Positions 46,382 to 55,996 of a stretch of 64,000 bases of DNA are shown piece by piece. Position 1 is the first letter of the stretch. The number at the start of each line of letters is the position of its first letter. The DNA is from Martelella sp. HB161492. GTDB taxonomy: Bacteria; Pseudomonadota; Alphaproteobacteria; Rhizobiales; Rhizobiaceae. The DNA lies in contig NZ_JAATVV010000004.1 in NCBI RefSeq assembly GCF_013184775.1, forward strand, positions 62,001 through 126,000, written 5' to 3'. The position numbers and the translations under genes are program-made. The notes under the pieces were generated by a model. That model was not told where the DNA came from and did no database searches. It was given only the letters and a program-made list of their open reading frames with translations.

Positions 46382-46526
46382 GTCTTAACCTCCCGATGCG
46401 GCGCCATGACAGCGCCGGAAAACCACATTACGCACGAATCAAAGCCGTTGCTGCCCGGATCATACGCAGTTTGAGGGCCGGCGCGAATGGTGCGGCTTTA
46501 CCGCACCATGCCGCCGATCGCCCGCG

Positions 46527-47663
46527 TCAGTTCTGCTGTTTGCCCGCCTCGAGCTTACGCCACTTGGCAACATTGGCGTTGTGCTCCTTCAGCGTCGAGG
46601 CAAAGGCATGCCCGCCGCTTCCGTCAGCGACGAAGTAGATATCCTCGGTACGGGCGGGATTGGCAACGGCCTCCAGCGAGGCCCGCCCCGGATTGGCAAT
46701 CGGCCCGGGCGGAAGCCCCTTGATCATATAGGTATTAAAGGGCGTATCCTTCTCCAGATCTGACTTGTAGATCGGTGTGTCGGACGGCTTGCCATCACCG
46801 CCATAGATCCCGTAGATCACGGTCGGATCGGATTGCAGACGCATGCCCTTTTTCAGCCTGTTGATGAAGACAGCCGCAACCCGCGGGCGCTCGTCGGCAA
46901 TGCCGGTTTCCTTCTCGACAATCGAGGCCAGCGTGACAAATTCTTTCTTGTTCTTGATCGGCAGATCGGCGTCACGCTTCAGCCAGATGGAATCGACCAG
47001 TGCGGACTGCCCCTCTTCCATCTGCTGAACGATCTCTTCCCGGCTGGTTCCGCGTGAGAATTTATAGGTCTCCGGCATCAGGCTGCCTTCCGGCGGCAGC
47101 TTTGCCGGCAGATCGCCGCTCAGCTCCTCATCGGCCGAAAGCCGATCAAAGACCTGTTTGACGGTGAGCCCTTCGGGGATCGAAATGCTGTAGAGAATCG
47201 ACTTGCCTGACTGCAGCAGATCGGCAACCTCCTGCATGGAGGAACCAACCTTGATCTCGTAATCACCGGCTTTCAGCGTTTCACCATCACGGAACCGCGC
47301 GGCGGTGACATAACGGAACACCCGCGAATCGGTGATGATTCCGCTTCTCTGCAATGCCGTCGAAATCTCCGCCAGCCCCGCCCCCGAACGCACGGTAAAG
47401 GTCGCATTGGCCTTCAGCGGTCCGGCCTCACGGTAGGTCGATGTTGCATAGAAATAGACGCCAACGCCGCAAATGCAGGCCAGGACGGCAATCGACATCA
47501 GGAAATTCAGGAAAATAACCAGCTGGCTCTTGGCACGGCGCGAGTGTTTGGCCGTCGGCTGGGGTACCTTCTCAGGACGAAGTGCTTCGCGTGCCGATTT
47601 CGGCACGATCGGACGCTTGTTCCGCTTCGGTTGATCACCGTTGTTGTTTCCGGGCTCGCTCAC
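46527..47663 (-). CDS. mltG: Endolytic murein transglycosylase MltG
   Basis: MltG cuts nascent glycan strands in the periplasm and so sets their length. The 378-aa protein has a cytoplasmic tail rich in Lys and Arg, one membrane helix (LVIFLNFLMSIAVLACICGV), a LysM-like region and the YceG domain with ASIVEKETGIADERPRVAAV, where Glu is catalytic, and LQSDPTVIYGI. GTG at 47663 is preceded by AAGGAG at about 6 bases; upstream in-frame sequence is not conserved. Follows fabF as usual in rhizobia. Confidence 0.93.
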   Translation of the reverse strand: MSEPGNNNGDQPKRNKRPIVPKSAREALRPEKVPQPTAKHSRRAKSQLVIFLNFLMSIAVLACICGVGVYFYATSTYREAGPLKANATFTVRSGAGLAEISTALQRSGIITDSRVFRYVTAARFRDGETLKAGDYEIKVGSSMQEVADLLQSGKSILYSISIPEGLTVKQVFDRLSADEELSGDLPAKLPPEGSLMPETYKFSRGTSREEIVQQMEEGQSALVDSIWLKRDADLPIKNKKEFVTLASIVEKETGIADERPRVAAVFINRLKKGMRLQSDPTVIYGIYGGDGKPSDTPIYKSDLEKDTPFNTYMIKGLPPGPIANPGRASLEAVANPARTEDIYFVADGSGGHAFASTLKEHNANVAKWRKLEAGKQQN

Positions 47664-47815
47664 CGGATCTCCTTCATCTATGTCACCCAAAACGCACCCG
47701 GCCCTCGACGGGCCGGCATGCATCTTCGTGTTTCGATCTCACAAGGCGAAAGGGACTATGCGCGCAAAACGGCGCGAACATGTCGGCGATGCAACAAAAT
47801 CCCGTAACGCACTGA

Positions 47816-49078
47816 TCAATCGGCAAAACGCTTCAGGACCAGCGATGCGTTAGTGCCGCCGAACCCAAAAGAATTGGAGAGTGCAATGTCAATCCTGCGC
47901 TTGCGCGCAACCTTGGGAACCAGGTCAATCTTCGTTTCACGCTCGGGGTTATCGAGGTTGAGCGTCGGCGGGGCAATGTTGTCGCGAATGGCAAGCGTTG
48001 CGAAAATCGCCTCGATCGCACCAGCAGCCCCGAGAAGGTGGCCGGTCGCCGATTTCGTCGACGACATGGAGACCTTGGCAGCATCGTCGCCCATCAGACG
48101 CTCGACAGCACCAAGCTCAATCGTGTCCGCCATGGTCGATGTGCCATGCGCATTGATGTAGTCGACATCAGCGGGCTTTATGCCGGCGCGCTTCAGCGCC
48201 ATGGTCATGCAGCGGAACGCACCCTCGCCATCCTCGCTCGGCGCGGTGATGTGATAGGCATCACCCGAAAGTCCGTAGCCGACGACTTCGGCATAGATCT
48301 TTGCGCCGCGGGCCTTGGCGTGTTCCAGCTCTTCGAGCACGACCACACCCGCGCCCTCACCCATGACAAAGCCGTCGCGGGCGACATCATAGGGACGAGA
48401 CGCGCGCTGCGGATCATCATTGAAATCGGTGGACAGTGCCTTGCAGGCCGCGAAACCTGCCAGCGCAATGCGGCAGATCGGCGATTCGGCGCCACCGGCC
48501 ACCATGACGTCAGCATCGCCGAGGCCGATCAGACGGCTGGCATCGCCAATGGCATGAGCGCCGGTCGAGCAGGCGGTCACGACAGCATGGTTCGGTCCAC
48601 GCAGCTTGTGCTTGATCGAAACGTGACCCGAGGCCAGGTTGATCAGGCGGCCGGGAATAAAGAATGGTGAAATACGGCGCGGTCCGCGATCGCGCAGCGT
48701 GTAGCCGGCTTCGACGATACCCTCGAGACCACCAATACCCGAGCCGATCAGCACGCCGGTCGAAATCTGGTCTTCATCGGCCTCAGGATGCCAGTCAGCA
48801 TCGGCCAGCGCCATGTCGGCTGCGGCAACGGCATAGGTAATGAAGGGATCAACCTTGCGCTGTTCCTTCGGCTCCATCCAGTCATCGGCATTATAGGTGC
48901 CATCGGAACCATCACCGACAGGAATGCGGCAGGCGATCTTGGCTGGCAGGTCCTCGACCTCAAACTCGGTTACCCGGCGAGCGCCATTTGCGCCCTCAAT
49001 CAGCCGTGACCATGTGGGTTCAACACCGCAACCAAGCGGGGATACCATGCCAAGGCCGGTGATAACGACTCGTCTCAT
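47816..49078 (-). CDS. fabF: Beta-ketoacyl-ACP synthase II
   Basis: Condenses malonyl-ACP with growing acyl-ACP. The 420-aa thiolase-fold enzyme has nucleophile Cys in TACSTGAHAIGDA, the two His residues in NAHGTSTMADT and ATGHLLGAAG, and a Gly-rich FGFGGTNASLV end. The start is MRRVVITGLGMVSPLG at 49078; a GTG four codons upstream is also open. It is separated from acpP by two strong hairpins. Confidence 0.96.
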   Translation of the reverse strand: MRRVVITGLGMVSPLGCGVEPTWSRLIEGANGARRVTEFEVEDLPAKIACRIPVGDGSDGTYNADDWMEPKEQRKVDPFITYAVAAADMALADADWHPEADEDQISTGVLIGSGIGGLEGIVEAGYTLRDRGPRRISPFFIPGRLINLASGHVSIKHKLRGPNHAVVTACSTGAHAIGDASRLIGLGDADVMVAGGAESPICRIALAGFAACKALSTDFNDDPQRASRPYDVARDGFVMGEGAGVVVLEELEHAKARGAKIYAEVVGYGLSGDAYHITAPSEDGEGAFRCMTMALKRAGIKPADVDYINAHGTSTMADTIELGAVERLMGDDAAKVSMSSTKSATGHLLGAAGAIEAIFATLAIRDNIAPPTLNLDNPERETKIDLVPKVARKRRIDIALSNSFGFGGTNASLVLKRFAD

Positions 49079-49207
49079 CGTCGGATCCACCCTCGTTTCA
49101 AGGAGCCCCCGTCGACGGCCCTTAGTGCCGCCCTGACCCCTTACGTCGTTTTGCTATTATGTCTGCACATAAACGGCCAGAACTGTCATGCCAACCCGCC
49201 GCCTATG

Positions 49208-49230
49208 AAAAAGGCCCGGCAAAGCGGGCC
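49208..49230 (-). terminator. Terminator-like hairpin after acpP
   Basis: On the minus strand GGCCCG (49230-49225) and CGGGCC (49218-49213) form a 6-bp GC stem followed by TTTTT. Together with the next hairpin it may partly end transcription between acpP and fabF, keeping ACP mRNA much more abundant. Confidence 0.75.
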
Positions 49231-49235
49231 CGATG

Positions 49236-49267
49236 GGGTAGATTTCCACTGAATTGGAAATCTACCC
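49236..49267 (-). other. 12-bp perfect stem-loop between acpP and fabF
   Basis: GGGTAGATTTCC (49236-49247) and GGAAATCTACCC (49256-49267) are perfect complements with an 8-base loop. It lies 18 bases past the acpP stop and just before the T-run terminator. It could be an mRNA-stabilising element or an antiterminator partner. Confidence 0.75.
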
Positions 49268-49284
49268 GAAACATTCCTGAAGAA

Positions 49285-49521
49285 TCAGGCCTGTGCCTTC
49301 TCGATGAACTTGATGGCATCGCCAACGGTCAGGATCGAGTCAGCAGCGTCATCCGGGATTTCAACGCCGAACTCTTCTTCGAAAGCCATGACCAGCTCAA
49401 CAGTGTCAAGCGAGTCAGCGCCCAGATCGTCGATGAAGCTTGCGCCTTCGACAACCTTGTCGGCGTCAACGCCCAGATGATCAACTACAATTTTCTTAAC
49501 GCGTTCTGCGATATCGCTCAT
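49285..49521 (-). CDS. acpP: Acyl carrier protein
   Basis: A 78-aa acidic carrier. The 4'-phosphopantetheine attachment Ser is in [12 protein letters not shown]. Start [18 protein letters not shown] at 49521 has GAGGAAA upstream; the longer open frame to 49611 is not ACP-like. Followed by two hairpins, preceded by a 278-base gap to fabG that probably contains its own promoter. Confidence 0.98.
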   Translation of the reverse strand: MSDIAERVKKIVVDHLGVDADKVVEGASFIDDLGADSLDTVELVMAFEEEFGVEIPDDAADSILTVGDAIKFIEKAQA

Positions 49522-49799
49522 GTCGGTTTCCTCGACCTGTCTCAATTTCTCAAGGGATGCAAACGCATCCGCCAACGTTACGCCAGCCTTTCCCTTTGGA
49601 ACGGAAGACACGGCAGCCTAAAGATCCTGTCTCGATTCACCAGTCCGGAAGACATTCCGACACGGTAGAAAAAAGAAAGGTTCAATCCAGTCTCGGCCCG
49701 CTTACCATGGTTTATTCACGGCGCAAAGCCTAAAAAGCGCCCCAGGCCGCGTCGACGGGCAAATGCCCGCATTCAACACGCGGCAGGAGGCAGCTTTGG

Positions 49800-50537
49800 T
49801 CAGATCATCGCCATACCGCCATTGACGTGCAATGTCTGTCCTGTGACATATCCGGCCTCATTTGAGGCAAGATAGGACACGGCAGCGGCGATATCATCGC
49901 CGTTACCCATCTTGCGCATCGGGACGGCGGAGAGAATCGCGTCCTTCTGCTTGTCGTTCAGCTTATCCGTCATTGCCGTCTCGATGAAGCCCGGCGCAAC
50001 ACAGTTGACCGTGACATTGCGAGGCGCCACTTCCTGCGCCAGCGACTTGGAAAAGCCGATCATGCCCGCCTTTGACGCGCAATAATTCGCCTGACCGGGA
50101 TTTCCGGTCACGCCAACGATCGAGGTGATGTTGATCACCCGGCCGAAACGGCGGCGCATCATCGGATGCATAATGGTCCGGGTCAGCACGAAGGCTGCCG
50201 AAAGGTTGACGGCCAGCACGCTGTCCCAGTCGGCATCGCTCATGCGGACGAACAGGCCGTCCTTGGTGATGCCGGCATTATTGACCAGAATATCGACGCC
50301 ACCGAGATCAGCTTCGGCCTTTTCACCAAGCGCCTTGACGGCGTCGCGATCAGACAGATCCGCCGGAAAGGCGAAGGCACGCTCGCCGAGTTCGGCGGAC
50401 AGAGCCTCAAGCTTCTCGGCACGCGTGCCGTGGAGGCCGACCGTGGCACCCTGACGATGCAGCATGCGGGCGATTGCCTCTCCGATGCCACCGCTGGCGC
50501 CGGTTACGAGAGCCTTGCGGCCGGTAAGATCCAACAT
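49800..50537 (-). CDS. fabG: 3-oxoacyl-ACP reductase
   Basis: NADPH-dependent second step of the elongation cycle. The 245-aa SDR has the nucleotide-binding TGASGGIGEAIARML, NNAGITKDGLFVRM, and the catalytic Tyr-Lys in YCASKAGMIGFSKSLAQE. It ends in the FabG-typical TGQTLHVNGGMAMI. Between fabD and acpP as in most proteobacteria. Confidence 0.96.
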   Translation of the reverse strand: MLDLTGRKALVTGASGGIGEAIARMLHRQGATVGLHGTRAEKLEALSAELGERAFAFPADLSDRDAVKALGEKAEADLGGVDILVNNAGITKDGLFVRMSDADWDSVLAVNLSAAFVLTRTIMHPMMRRRFGRVINITSIVGVTGNPGQANYCASKAGMIGFSKSLAQEVAPRNVTVNCVAPGFIETAMTDKLNDKQKDAILSAVPMRKMGNGDDIAAAVSYLASNEAGYVTGQTLHVNGGMAMI

Positions 50538-50588
50538 GGATGTCTCTCCCGTTTAGGTGTTCCTGACGCGCTTTTCGCGCGTTTCCGT

Positions 50589-51533
50589 TCAGCCGAGAAT
50601 GGCCGCTACTGCCGCATCAATATCGCCTGGCGCACCGATGGCAGCCGTGGCAAGCGATTTGTCGATCCGCCGGGCAAGTCCGCTCAGAACCTTGCCGGCA
50701 CCGACTTCATATAATGTATCGACACCATTTTCGGCAAACCAGCTCACCGTTTCGCGCCAGCGCACCCGCCCGGTCACCTGTTCGACCAGAAGACGCGCAA
50801 TCTCATCGGCATCGTCAACAGGAAGCGCGCGGACATTGGCGATCACCGGCACCACCGGCGCCGACTTGGCAACAGCGGCCAGCGCTTCTTCCATCGCCTT
50901 TGCAGCCGGCGCCATCAGCGCCGAATGGAAGGGCGCGGAGACCGGCAGCAGCAAGGCGCGCTTGGCACCGGCTTCAGATGCGAGCCTGGCGGCAAGTTCG
51001 ACCGGCGCCTTGGCACCGGAAATGACGATCTGGCCGCCGCCATTGTCATTGGCGATCTGGCAGAGCCCCGTCTTGGCCGCTTCCGTGCAGACGGCTTCGA
51101 CCTGATCAAACTCGAGTCCGATAATGGCGGCCATCGCGCCCTCGCCGACCGGGACCGCAGCCTGCATGGCATTGCCACGGATCCGGAGCAGCCGCGCCGT
51201 ATCGGCCAGCGAAAAGGTGCCGGCAGCGCAGAGCGCCGAATATTCGCCAAGCGAATGACCCGCAACATAAGACACATGCGTCTTCAGATCGACGCCCCTC
51301 GTCTCAAGCACGCGCATGGTGGCGATCGAAACTGCCATCAGCGCCGGCTGGGCATTGGCCGTCAGCTGCAATGTCTCTTCCGGGCCGTCCCAGATGGTCG
51401 CCGACAGCGACTCACCGAGCGCGTCATCGACTTCCTCGAAAACCGCGCGGGCCTCGGCGAATTCATCGGCAAGCGCCTTGCCCATGCCGACAGTCTGGCT
51501 TCCCTGGCCCGGAAAGGTGAATGCGATGGTCAT
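50589..51533 (-). CDS. fabD: Malonyl-CoA:ACP transacylase
   Basis: Transfers malonate from CoA to ACP. The 314-aa enzyme has FTFPGQGSQTVGMGKAL at the start, the active-site Ser in AGHSLGEYSALCAAG, and the catalytic His in VSAPFHSALM. The ATG at 51533 has AAGGA 8 bases upstream. First gene of the minus-strand fab run. Confidence 0.96.
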   Translation of the reverse strand: MTIAFTFPGQGSQTVGMGKALADEFAEARAVFEEVDDALGESLSATIWDGPEETLQLTANAQPALMAVSIATMRVLETRGVDLKTHVSYVAGHSLGEYSALCAAGTFSLADTARLLRIRGNAMQAAVPVGEGAMAAIIGLEFDQVEAVCTEAAKTGLCQIANDNGGGQIVISGAKAPVELAARLASEAGAKRALLLPVSAPFHSALMAPAAKAMEEALAAVAKSAPVVPVIANVRALPVDDADEIARLLVEQVTGRVRWRETVSWFAENGVDTLYEVGAGKVLSGLARRIDKSLATAAIGAPGDIDAAVAAILG

Positions 51534-51724
51534 TTTCCTGATCCTTCCGCTGAATTTGCCTTCCAATTCACACATAACAGCCGCAAGTCAAGCATTAACG
51601 CTAGATGATAGCCCGCTCCTCCCAGCCGGCGCGGTGCGATTTTGCCGCGGCCGCTGCTTGCCTTGACGAAAAGTCCGGTTACAGTCGCGCCAACGCCCCT
51701 TCCGACTATTTTCAGGGATTATAT

Positions 51725-52768
51725 ATGAAAACCAGAACCTTAGGCCGAACAGGCATCGAAGTTTCCGAAATTTGTCTCGGCACGATGACCTGGGGAACGC
51801 AAAACGACGAAGCCGAAGCCCATGCCCAGATGGATTATGCGGTGGATAATGGCGTCAATTTCATCGATACGGCAGAACTCTATCCCGTAAACCCGGCAGG
51901 GCCGGAAACCTATGGTCGCACCGAAGAATATATCGGCAGCTGGCTTCAGAAGACAGGCAAACGCGCCGACATCATCCTGGCGAGCAAGGTTGCAGGCCCC
52001 GGACGCCCCTGGATCCATGGCGGCAAGCCGATCACACCGCAGGTATTGCGCGAGGCGCTGGAACAGAGCCTGACGCGGCTGAAGACCGACTATCTCGATC
52101 TCTATCAGATCCACTGGCCGAACCGCGGCCATTTCCATTTCCGTCAGCAATGGGGCTACACCCCCTTCGATCAGGATCGATACCAGGCGCTGATCGACAT
52201 CACCGAGACACTCGAAACGCTCGGCGATTTTGTCCGTGAGGGCAAGGTTCGTGCGATCGGTCTCTCCAACGAGACCGTCTGGGGCACGCAGAAATATCTG
52301 AGCATTGCGGAGGAACGCGGCCTGCCGCGCGTTGCGACGATCCAGAACGAATATTCGCTGCTCTATCGCCACCACGATCTCGATATGGCGGAGATGACCC
52401 ATTATGAAGATGTCGGCCTGCTCGCCTATTCACCGCTGGCGACCGGCCTTCTGACCGGCAAATATCTCGGCGGCAAAATTCCGGCCGGCTCGCGCGCGTC
52501 TCTTTCACCCGATCTTGGCGGGCGGCTGACCGGCGGACAGGAACCGGCCGTTGAAGCCTATTGCGCCGTGGCCGAAAAATATGGCCTCGATCCGGCACAG
52601 ATGGCGATCGCATTCACGCTGACCCGTCCGTTCCTCACATCGGCAATCATCGGCCAGACCTCGCAGGAACAGCTGAAGACCAATATCGGCGCGGCCGACA
52701 TCCACCTTTCCGATGAGGTTCTGGGGGAGATCGGCACGGTACACCGGCTCTATCCCGTCCCCTACTAG
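51725..52768 (+). CDS. NADP(H)-dependent aldo-keto reductase (Tas-like)
   Basis: A 348-aa (beta/alpha)8 reductase. The catalytic residues are visible: Asp and Tyr in FIDTAELYPVNPAGPE, Lys in ILASKVAGPGRP and His in LYQIHWPNR. The cofactor segment LTRPFLTSAIIGQTSQEQLK lies near the end. The long YPVNPAGPETYGRTE insertion is characteristic of the Tas group. AGGGA precedes the ATG at 51725. Substrate unknown. Divergent from fabD. Confidence 0.9.
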   Translation: MKTRTLGRTGIEVSEICLGTMTWGTQNDEAEAHAQMDYAVDNGVNFIDTAELYPVNPAGPETYGRTEEYIGSWLQKTGKRADIILASKVAGPGRPWIHGGKPITPQVLREALEQSLTRLKTDYLDLYQIHWPNRGHFHFRQQWGYTPFDQDRYQALIDITETLETLGDFVREGKVRAIGLSNETVWGTQKYLSIAEERGLPRVATIQNEYSLLYRHHDLDMAEMTHYEDVGLLAYSPLATGLLTGKYLGGKIPAGSRASLSPDLGGRLTGGQEPAVEAYCAVAEKYGLDPAQMAIAFTLTRPFLTSAIIGQTSQEQLKTNIGAADIHLSDEVLGEIGTVHRLYPVPY

Positions 52769-52805
52769 GCTGCCGGTGCAGCCAGACATTCTTTTTATCG
52801 TGAGA

Positions 52806-52861
52806 GCGCCCTGCCAGACATTGCGATTGCCGATCCGGCCACCATATGTCTGGCAGGGCGC
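52806..52861. other. Large 16-bp perfect inverted repeat
   Basis: GCGCCCTGCCAGACAT (52806-52821) and ATGTCTGGCAGGGCGC (52846-52861) are exact reverse complements around a 24-base loop. GCCAGACATT also occurs as a direct copy at 52781-52790. There is no T-run; it could cap the aldo-keto reductase transcript or be a regulatory site for the exchanger gene. Confidence 0.85.
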
Positions 52862-52938
52862 AGCCTCACCCGTTCGAGGTGCCAGCCGTAAACCTGACTG
52901 ACACGAAGATTGCGAACGGGAAGGCGGGACATCACTAT

Positions 52939-53859
52939 ATGGATTACATTCTGATTGGCGTCGGGCTGGCAGGTCTCTATTTCGGCGCCGAGTGGCTTGT
53001 GCGCGGCTCTGTGGCGACGGCTTACCGTCTCGGCATTTCACCGCTGATAGCCTCGCTGGTCATTGTCGGCTTCGGCACATCGCTGCCGGAACTTCTCGTT
53101 TCGCTGCGTGCCGCATTTTCGGGGGCACCGGGCCTCGCGCTCGGCAATGTCGTCGGTTCCAACATCGCCAATATCCTGCTGATTGTCGGCCTGTCAGCCG
53201 TCATCTTCCCGATCGCCGGCTGGAGCAAGAGCGTCCGCCGCGATGCCGTTGTGCTGGTCATCTCTGCGGTCGTATTACTGCTTCTGGTTCAGGCAGAAGT
53301 GATCAGCCGCATCAGCGGGCTGGCGCTTCTCGGCATGCTCGCCCTCTATCTCGGCCTCACCTACTACAAGGCGCGCGCGGAAAACCATAGTGCCGACGAT
53401 CTTCCCCACGAACAGCTCTCGCCGCTGGCCATGACATTGCTGATAATCGGTGGTCTGGTGACGCTTCTGATCGGTGCGGAGGCGCTGATCCGCGGCGCGA
53501 CCACGCTTGCCCGCGAGCTCGGCGTTTCCGATGCAGTGATCGGCCTGACGGTCGTCGCCATTGGCACCAGCCTGCCGGAACTGGCAACCGCCATTGTCGC
53601 GGCAATGAAGCGGCATTCCGATGTCACCATCGGCAATGTCACCGGGTCCTGCATCTTCAACACATTCTGCATTGTCGGCGCCACGGCTGCGATCAAGCCA
53701 TTGCCTGTCGCGCCCGGCTTTGCCAGGATCGACGTGCCGATGATGCTGGCCGCATCGGTGTTTTTCGCCGCCATGCTGATCTTCACCCGCAAGTTCAACC
53801 GTGCGACAGGCGCCGTCATGCTCGGAATTTATGCGTTTTATATCGGTGTTCTGGTCTGA
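52939..53859 (+). CDS. CaCA-family cation/proton or sodium/calcium exchanger
   Basis: A 306-aa membrane protein of about ten helices, of the YrbG type. The two inverted alpha-repeats are clear: GFGTSLPELLVSLRAA with GNVVGSNIANILLIVG, and AIGTSLPELATAIVAA with GNVTGSCIFNTFCIVG. The Glu of each SLPEL is the ion ligand. The second repeat has Cys in place of the usual Asn (GSCIFN versus GSNIAN), a mild oddity. I chose MDYILIGVGLAGLYFGAEWL at 52939. Confidence 0.9.
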   Translation: MDYILIGVGLAGLYFGAEWLVRGSVATAYRLGISPLIASLVIVGFGTSLPELLVSLRAAFSGAPGLALGNVVGSNIANILLIVGLSAVIFPIAGWSKSVRRDAVVLVISAVVLLLLVQAEVISRISGLALLGMLALYLGLTYYKARAENHSADDLPHEQLSPLAMTLLIIGGLVTLLIGAEALIRGATTLARELGVSDAVIGLTVVAIGTSLPELATAIVAAMKRHSDVTIGNVTGSCIFNTFCIVGATAAIKPLPVAPGFARIDVPMMLAASVFFAAMLIFTRKFNRATGAVMLGIYAFYIGVLV

Positions 53860-54152
53860 TTCCCTGAGAATCCCTGCCGAACACAGCCAAACAGTGCTTC
53901 AGGGACTTGCCAACGGGACGAAAACGCGTATAAGCACGCCATTCCGAACGCCCGGTCTTCTGGCTGGTGGCTGAACGGAGGGCCGTTGCCTGCTTCTGCC
54001 GGCAACGTCTGACACGAAAAAGTGTCGCCTCCCGTGTCGCCGCTCTCGACCGTCTCGTCAAACGCTTTTCTTGCTGGGGCTTTCCCGTCAGGAGCAGTCG
54101 TTGAGGCTTAGCCGCCGAAACCGGGCAGGAAAACGCAAGAAAGGCTTATTCA

Positions 54153-54566
54153 ATGGCACTTTATGAACACGTGTTCCTGGCGCGCCAGGACGTCACGGCG
54201 CAGCAGGTTGAAGGCATCGTCGAGCAGTACAAGGCTCTGATCGAAGGCGCCGGCGGCAAGGTTGGCCGTACCGAATTTTGGGGTCTGCGTTCGCTGACCT
54301 ACCGCATCCGCAAGAACCGCAAGGCTCACTACACGCTGATGGACATCGAGGCTCCGGCCGCTACGATCCATGAAATGGAACGTCAGATGCGCATCAACGA
54401 GGACATCCTGCGCTACATGACCATCAAGGTCGAAGCGCATGAGGAAGGCCCGTCCGCGATGATGCAGAAGCGCGATCGCGACGACCGTCCGCGCCGCAAT
54501 GACCGTGGTGACCGCCCTGATCGTGGCGATCGTGGTGACCGCGGCGACCGCCGCAATCGCGATTGA
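54153..54566 (+). CDS. rpsF: 30S ribosomal protein S6
   Basis: A 137-aa S6. The ferredoxin-like core is recognisable ([21 protein letters not shown] ... [20 protein letters not shown]). It carries a 30-residue Arg/Asp-rich tail with repeated RGD-like units ([18 protein letters not shown]), typical of alphaproteobacterial S6. First gene of the rpsF-rpsR cluster; the 293 bases upstream are presumably its promoter and leader, in which I found no structure I can name. Confidence 0.97.
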   Translation: MALYEHVFLARQDVTAQQVEGIVEQYKALIEGAGGKVGRTEFWGLRSLTYRIRKNRKAHYTLMDIEAPAATIHEMERQMRINEDILRYMTIKVEAHEEGPSAMMQKRDRDDRPRRNDRGDRPDRGDRGDRGDRRNRD

Positions 54567-54592
54567 TCCGGCTCTAGAAGGAGAACAAAAAA

Positions 54593-54841
54593 ATGGCAGC
54601 TATCGCATCTATCCCGACGCGCCGTCCGTTCAACCGTCGTCGCAAGACGTGCCCCTTCTCCGGCGCCAACGCACCGAAGATCGACTACAAGGACATCCGT
54701 CTGCTGCAGCGTTACATTTCCGAGCGCGGCAAGATCGTTCCGTCCCGTATCACCGCCGTCAGCCAGAAGAAGCAGCGTGAGCTCGCCCGTGCCATCAAGC
54801 GCGCGCGTTTCCTCGGCCTTCTGCCTTACGTCGTTTCCTGA
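54593..54841 (+). CDS. rpsR: 30S ribosomal protein S18
   Basis: An 82-aa S18 that pairs with S6 on the 30S platform. Conserved [35 protein letters not shown] and [18 protein letters not shown] are present. AGAAGGAG sits upstream, 26 bases after rpsF. Followed by a strong hairpin. Confidence 0.98.
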   Translation: MAAIASIPTRRPFNRRRKTCPFSGANAPKIDYKDIRLLQRYISERGKIVPSRITAVSQKKQRELARAIKRARFLGLLPYVVS

Positions 54842-54856
54842 TACGAAACGCATTCT

Positions 54857-54887
54857 AGGACAAGGCGGCAGAACCGCCTTGTCCTTT
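54857..54887 (+). terminator. Terminator-like hairpin after rpsR
   Basis: AGGACAAGGCGG (54857-54868) and CCGCCTTGTCCT (54874-54885) form a perfect 12-bp stem with a 5-base loop, followed by only TT before C. It likely lowers read-through into the DUF2232 and rplI genes. Confidence 0.75.
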
Positions 54888-54994
54888 CAGGCTCCGGCGC
54901 GGTGGGCGCGCAGCAGCCTCAAGACACGGAAAACCCAGGTTGAGTGCGGCAGGTTTTGCCAGCCCTCTAACTGCTCAGACAGCAGGACAGCGAG

Positions 54995-55963
54995 ATGAAG
55001 ATCTTCAACGGCAAGACATTGCTGCTCGGCGCACTGGCAGGGCTTACCGCCTTCATGCTGGTGATGGGTGCGAGCGCTCAGCCGTTTTTCTCCACCTTTC
55101 TCTATGCTGCTTCCGCACTGCCGATTCTGATCGTCGGGCTCGGCTGGGGCAATATTGCCGCGATCATCGCCATCGCGGTGGCCGGAATTCTCGGCGTTTC
55201 CTTTGCCTCACCCGATTTTGCCCTGATCATGATCGTCGTCACGCTGGCACCCGCTGGCTGGCTGAGCCATCTCGGCAATCTGGCCCGCCCTGCAAGTGAG
55301 CTCGGCGGCCCGGAAGGGCTTCTGGCCTGGTATCCGCTTTCGGACATCCTGCTTCATCTTTGCGCGATCGTCACACTTGCGCTGGTGATTGTCGGCTATC
55401 GCGCCGGATACGGCCCGGGACTGACCGATCAGGTCGTTGATGCGATGATGCAGACGCTGAGCAGTCAGGACCCGTCACTGGCGGTCACCGATGCTGACGT
55501 CGACAAGATCAAGCAGTTGATCGTGCTGCTGCTGCCGCTGGTACAGGGCGCCACCTGGGTGCTGCTGCTCTTTGTCGCCTTCCATTTCGCCACGCGCATC
55601 ACGGCCGCTGCCGGCATCAGCCTGCGGCCGCGCGAAGACGTTTCAGCAGCGCTGCGCATGCCGCGCCTTGGCCTCGTCTTCATCGTTGTTGCCGTGGTGG
55701 CGACATTCCTCGGCGGCACGATCGCAATGATCGGCGCTGCTGCGACCGGCGCATTTTGCGGCGGCTTCCTGCTTGCCGGGCTTGCCCGGCTGCATTTTGC
55801 CGCGCGCGGCAAGAGCTGGGCCACGCCGGCCATCATTCTTGCCTATCTGTCGCTCATGTTCGGCTTTCCGGCGCTGATCTTCATCGGCCTCGGCATCACC
55901 GACACGCGACGCGCGCTCTCCATGACGCCCGCTTCGGGCAAGACTGACAATAGTGAACATTAA
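54995..55963 (+). CDS. DUF2232 membrane protein
   Basis: A 322-aa protein with about eight membrane helices, no catalytic motif recognised. It belongs to DUF2232, whose members sit between rpsR and rplI in alphaproteobacteria and also in Firmicutes (YybS). Function unknown; the fixed position next to ribosomal genes is the only clue. The ATG at 54995 has GAG upstream, and rplI follows 33 bases later. Confidence 0.85.
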   Translation: MKIFNGKTLLLGALAGLTAFMLVMGASAQPFFSTFLYAASALPILIVGLGWGNIAAIIAIAVAGILGVSFASPDFALIMIVVTLAPAGWLSHLGNLARPASELGGPEGLLAWYPLSDILLHLCAIVTLALVIVGYRAGYGPGLTDQVVDAMMQTLSSQDPSLAVTDADVDKIKQLIVLLLPLVQGATWVLLLFVAFHFATRITAAAGISLRPREDVSAALRMPRLGLVFIVVAVVATFLGGTIAMIGAAATGAFCGGFLLAGLARLHFAARGKSWATPAIILAYLSLMFGFPALIFIGLGITDTRRALSMTPASGKTDNSEH

Positions 55964-55996
55964 GAACAACCGAGACATCAGATAAGGAACATCATC

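Noticed and set aside
53860-54152. An S6:S18-binding autoregulatory leader before rpsF
   Set aside because: Such leaders exist in other bacteria, but I could not identify the conserved bulge and stem with confidence.
54153-54566. The repeated Arg-Gly-Asp-like tail of S6 as a novel domain
   Set aside because: Charged low-complexity tails of this kind are usual in alphaproteobacterial S6.
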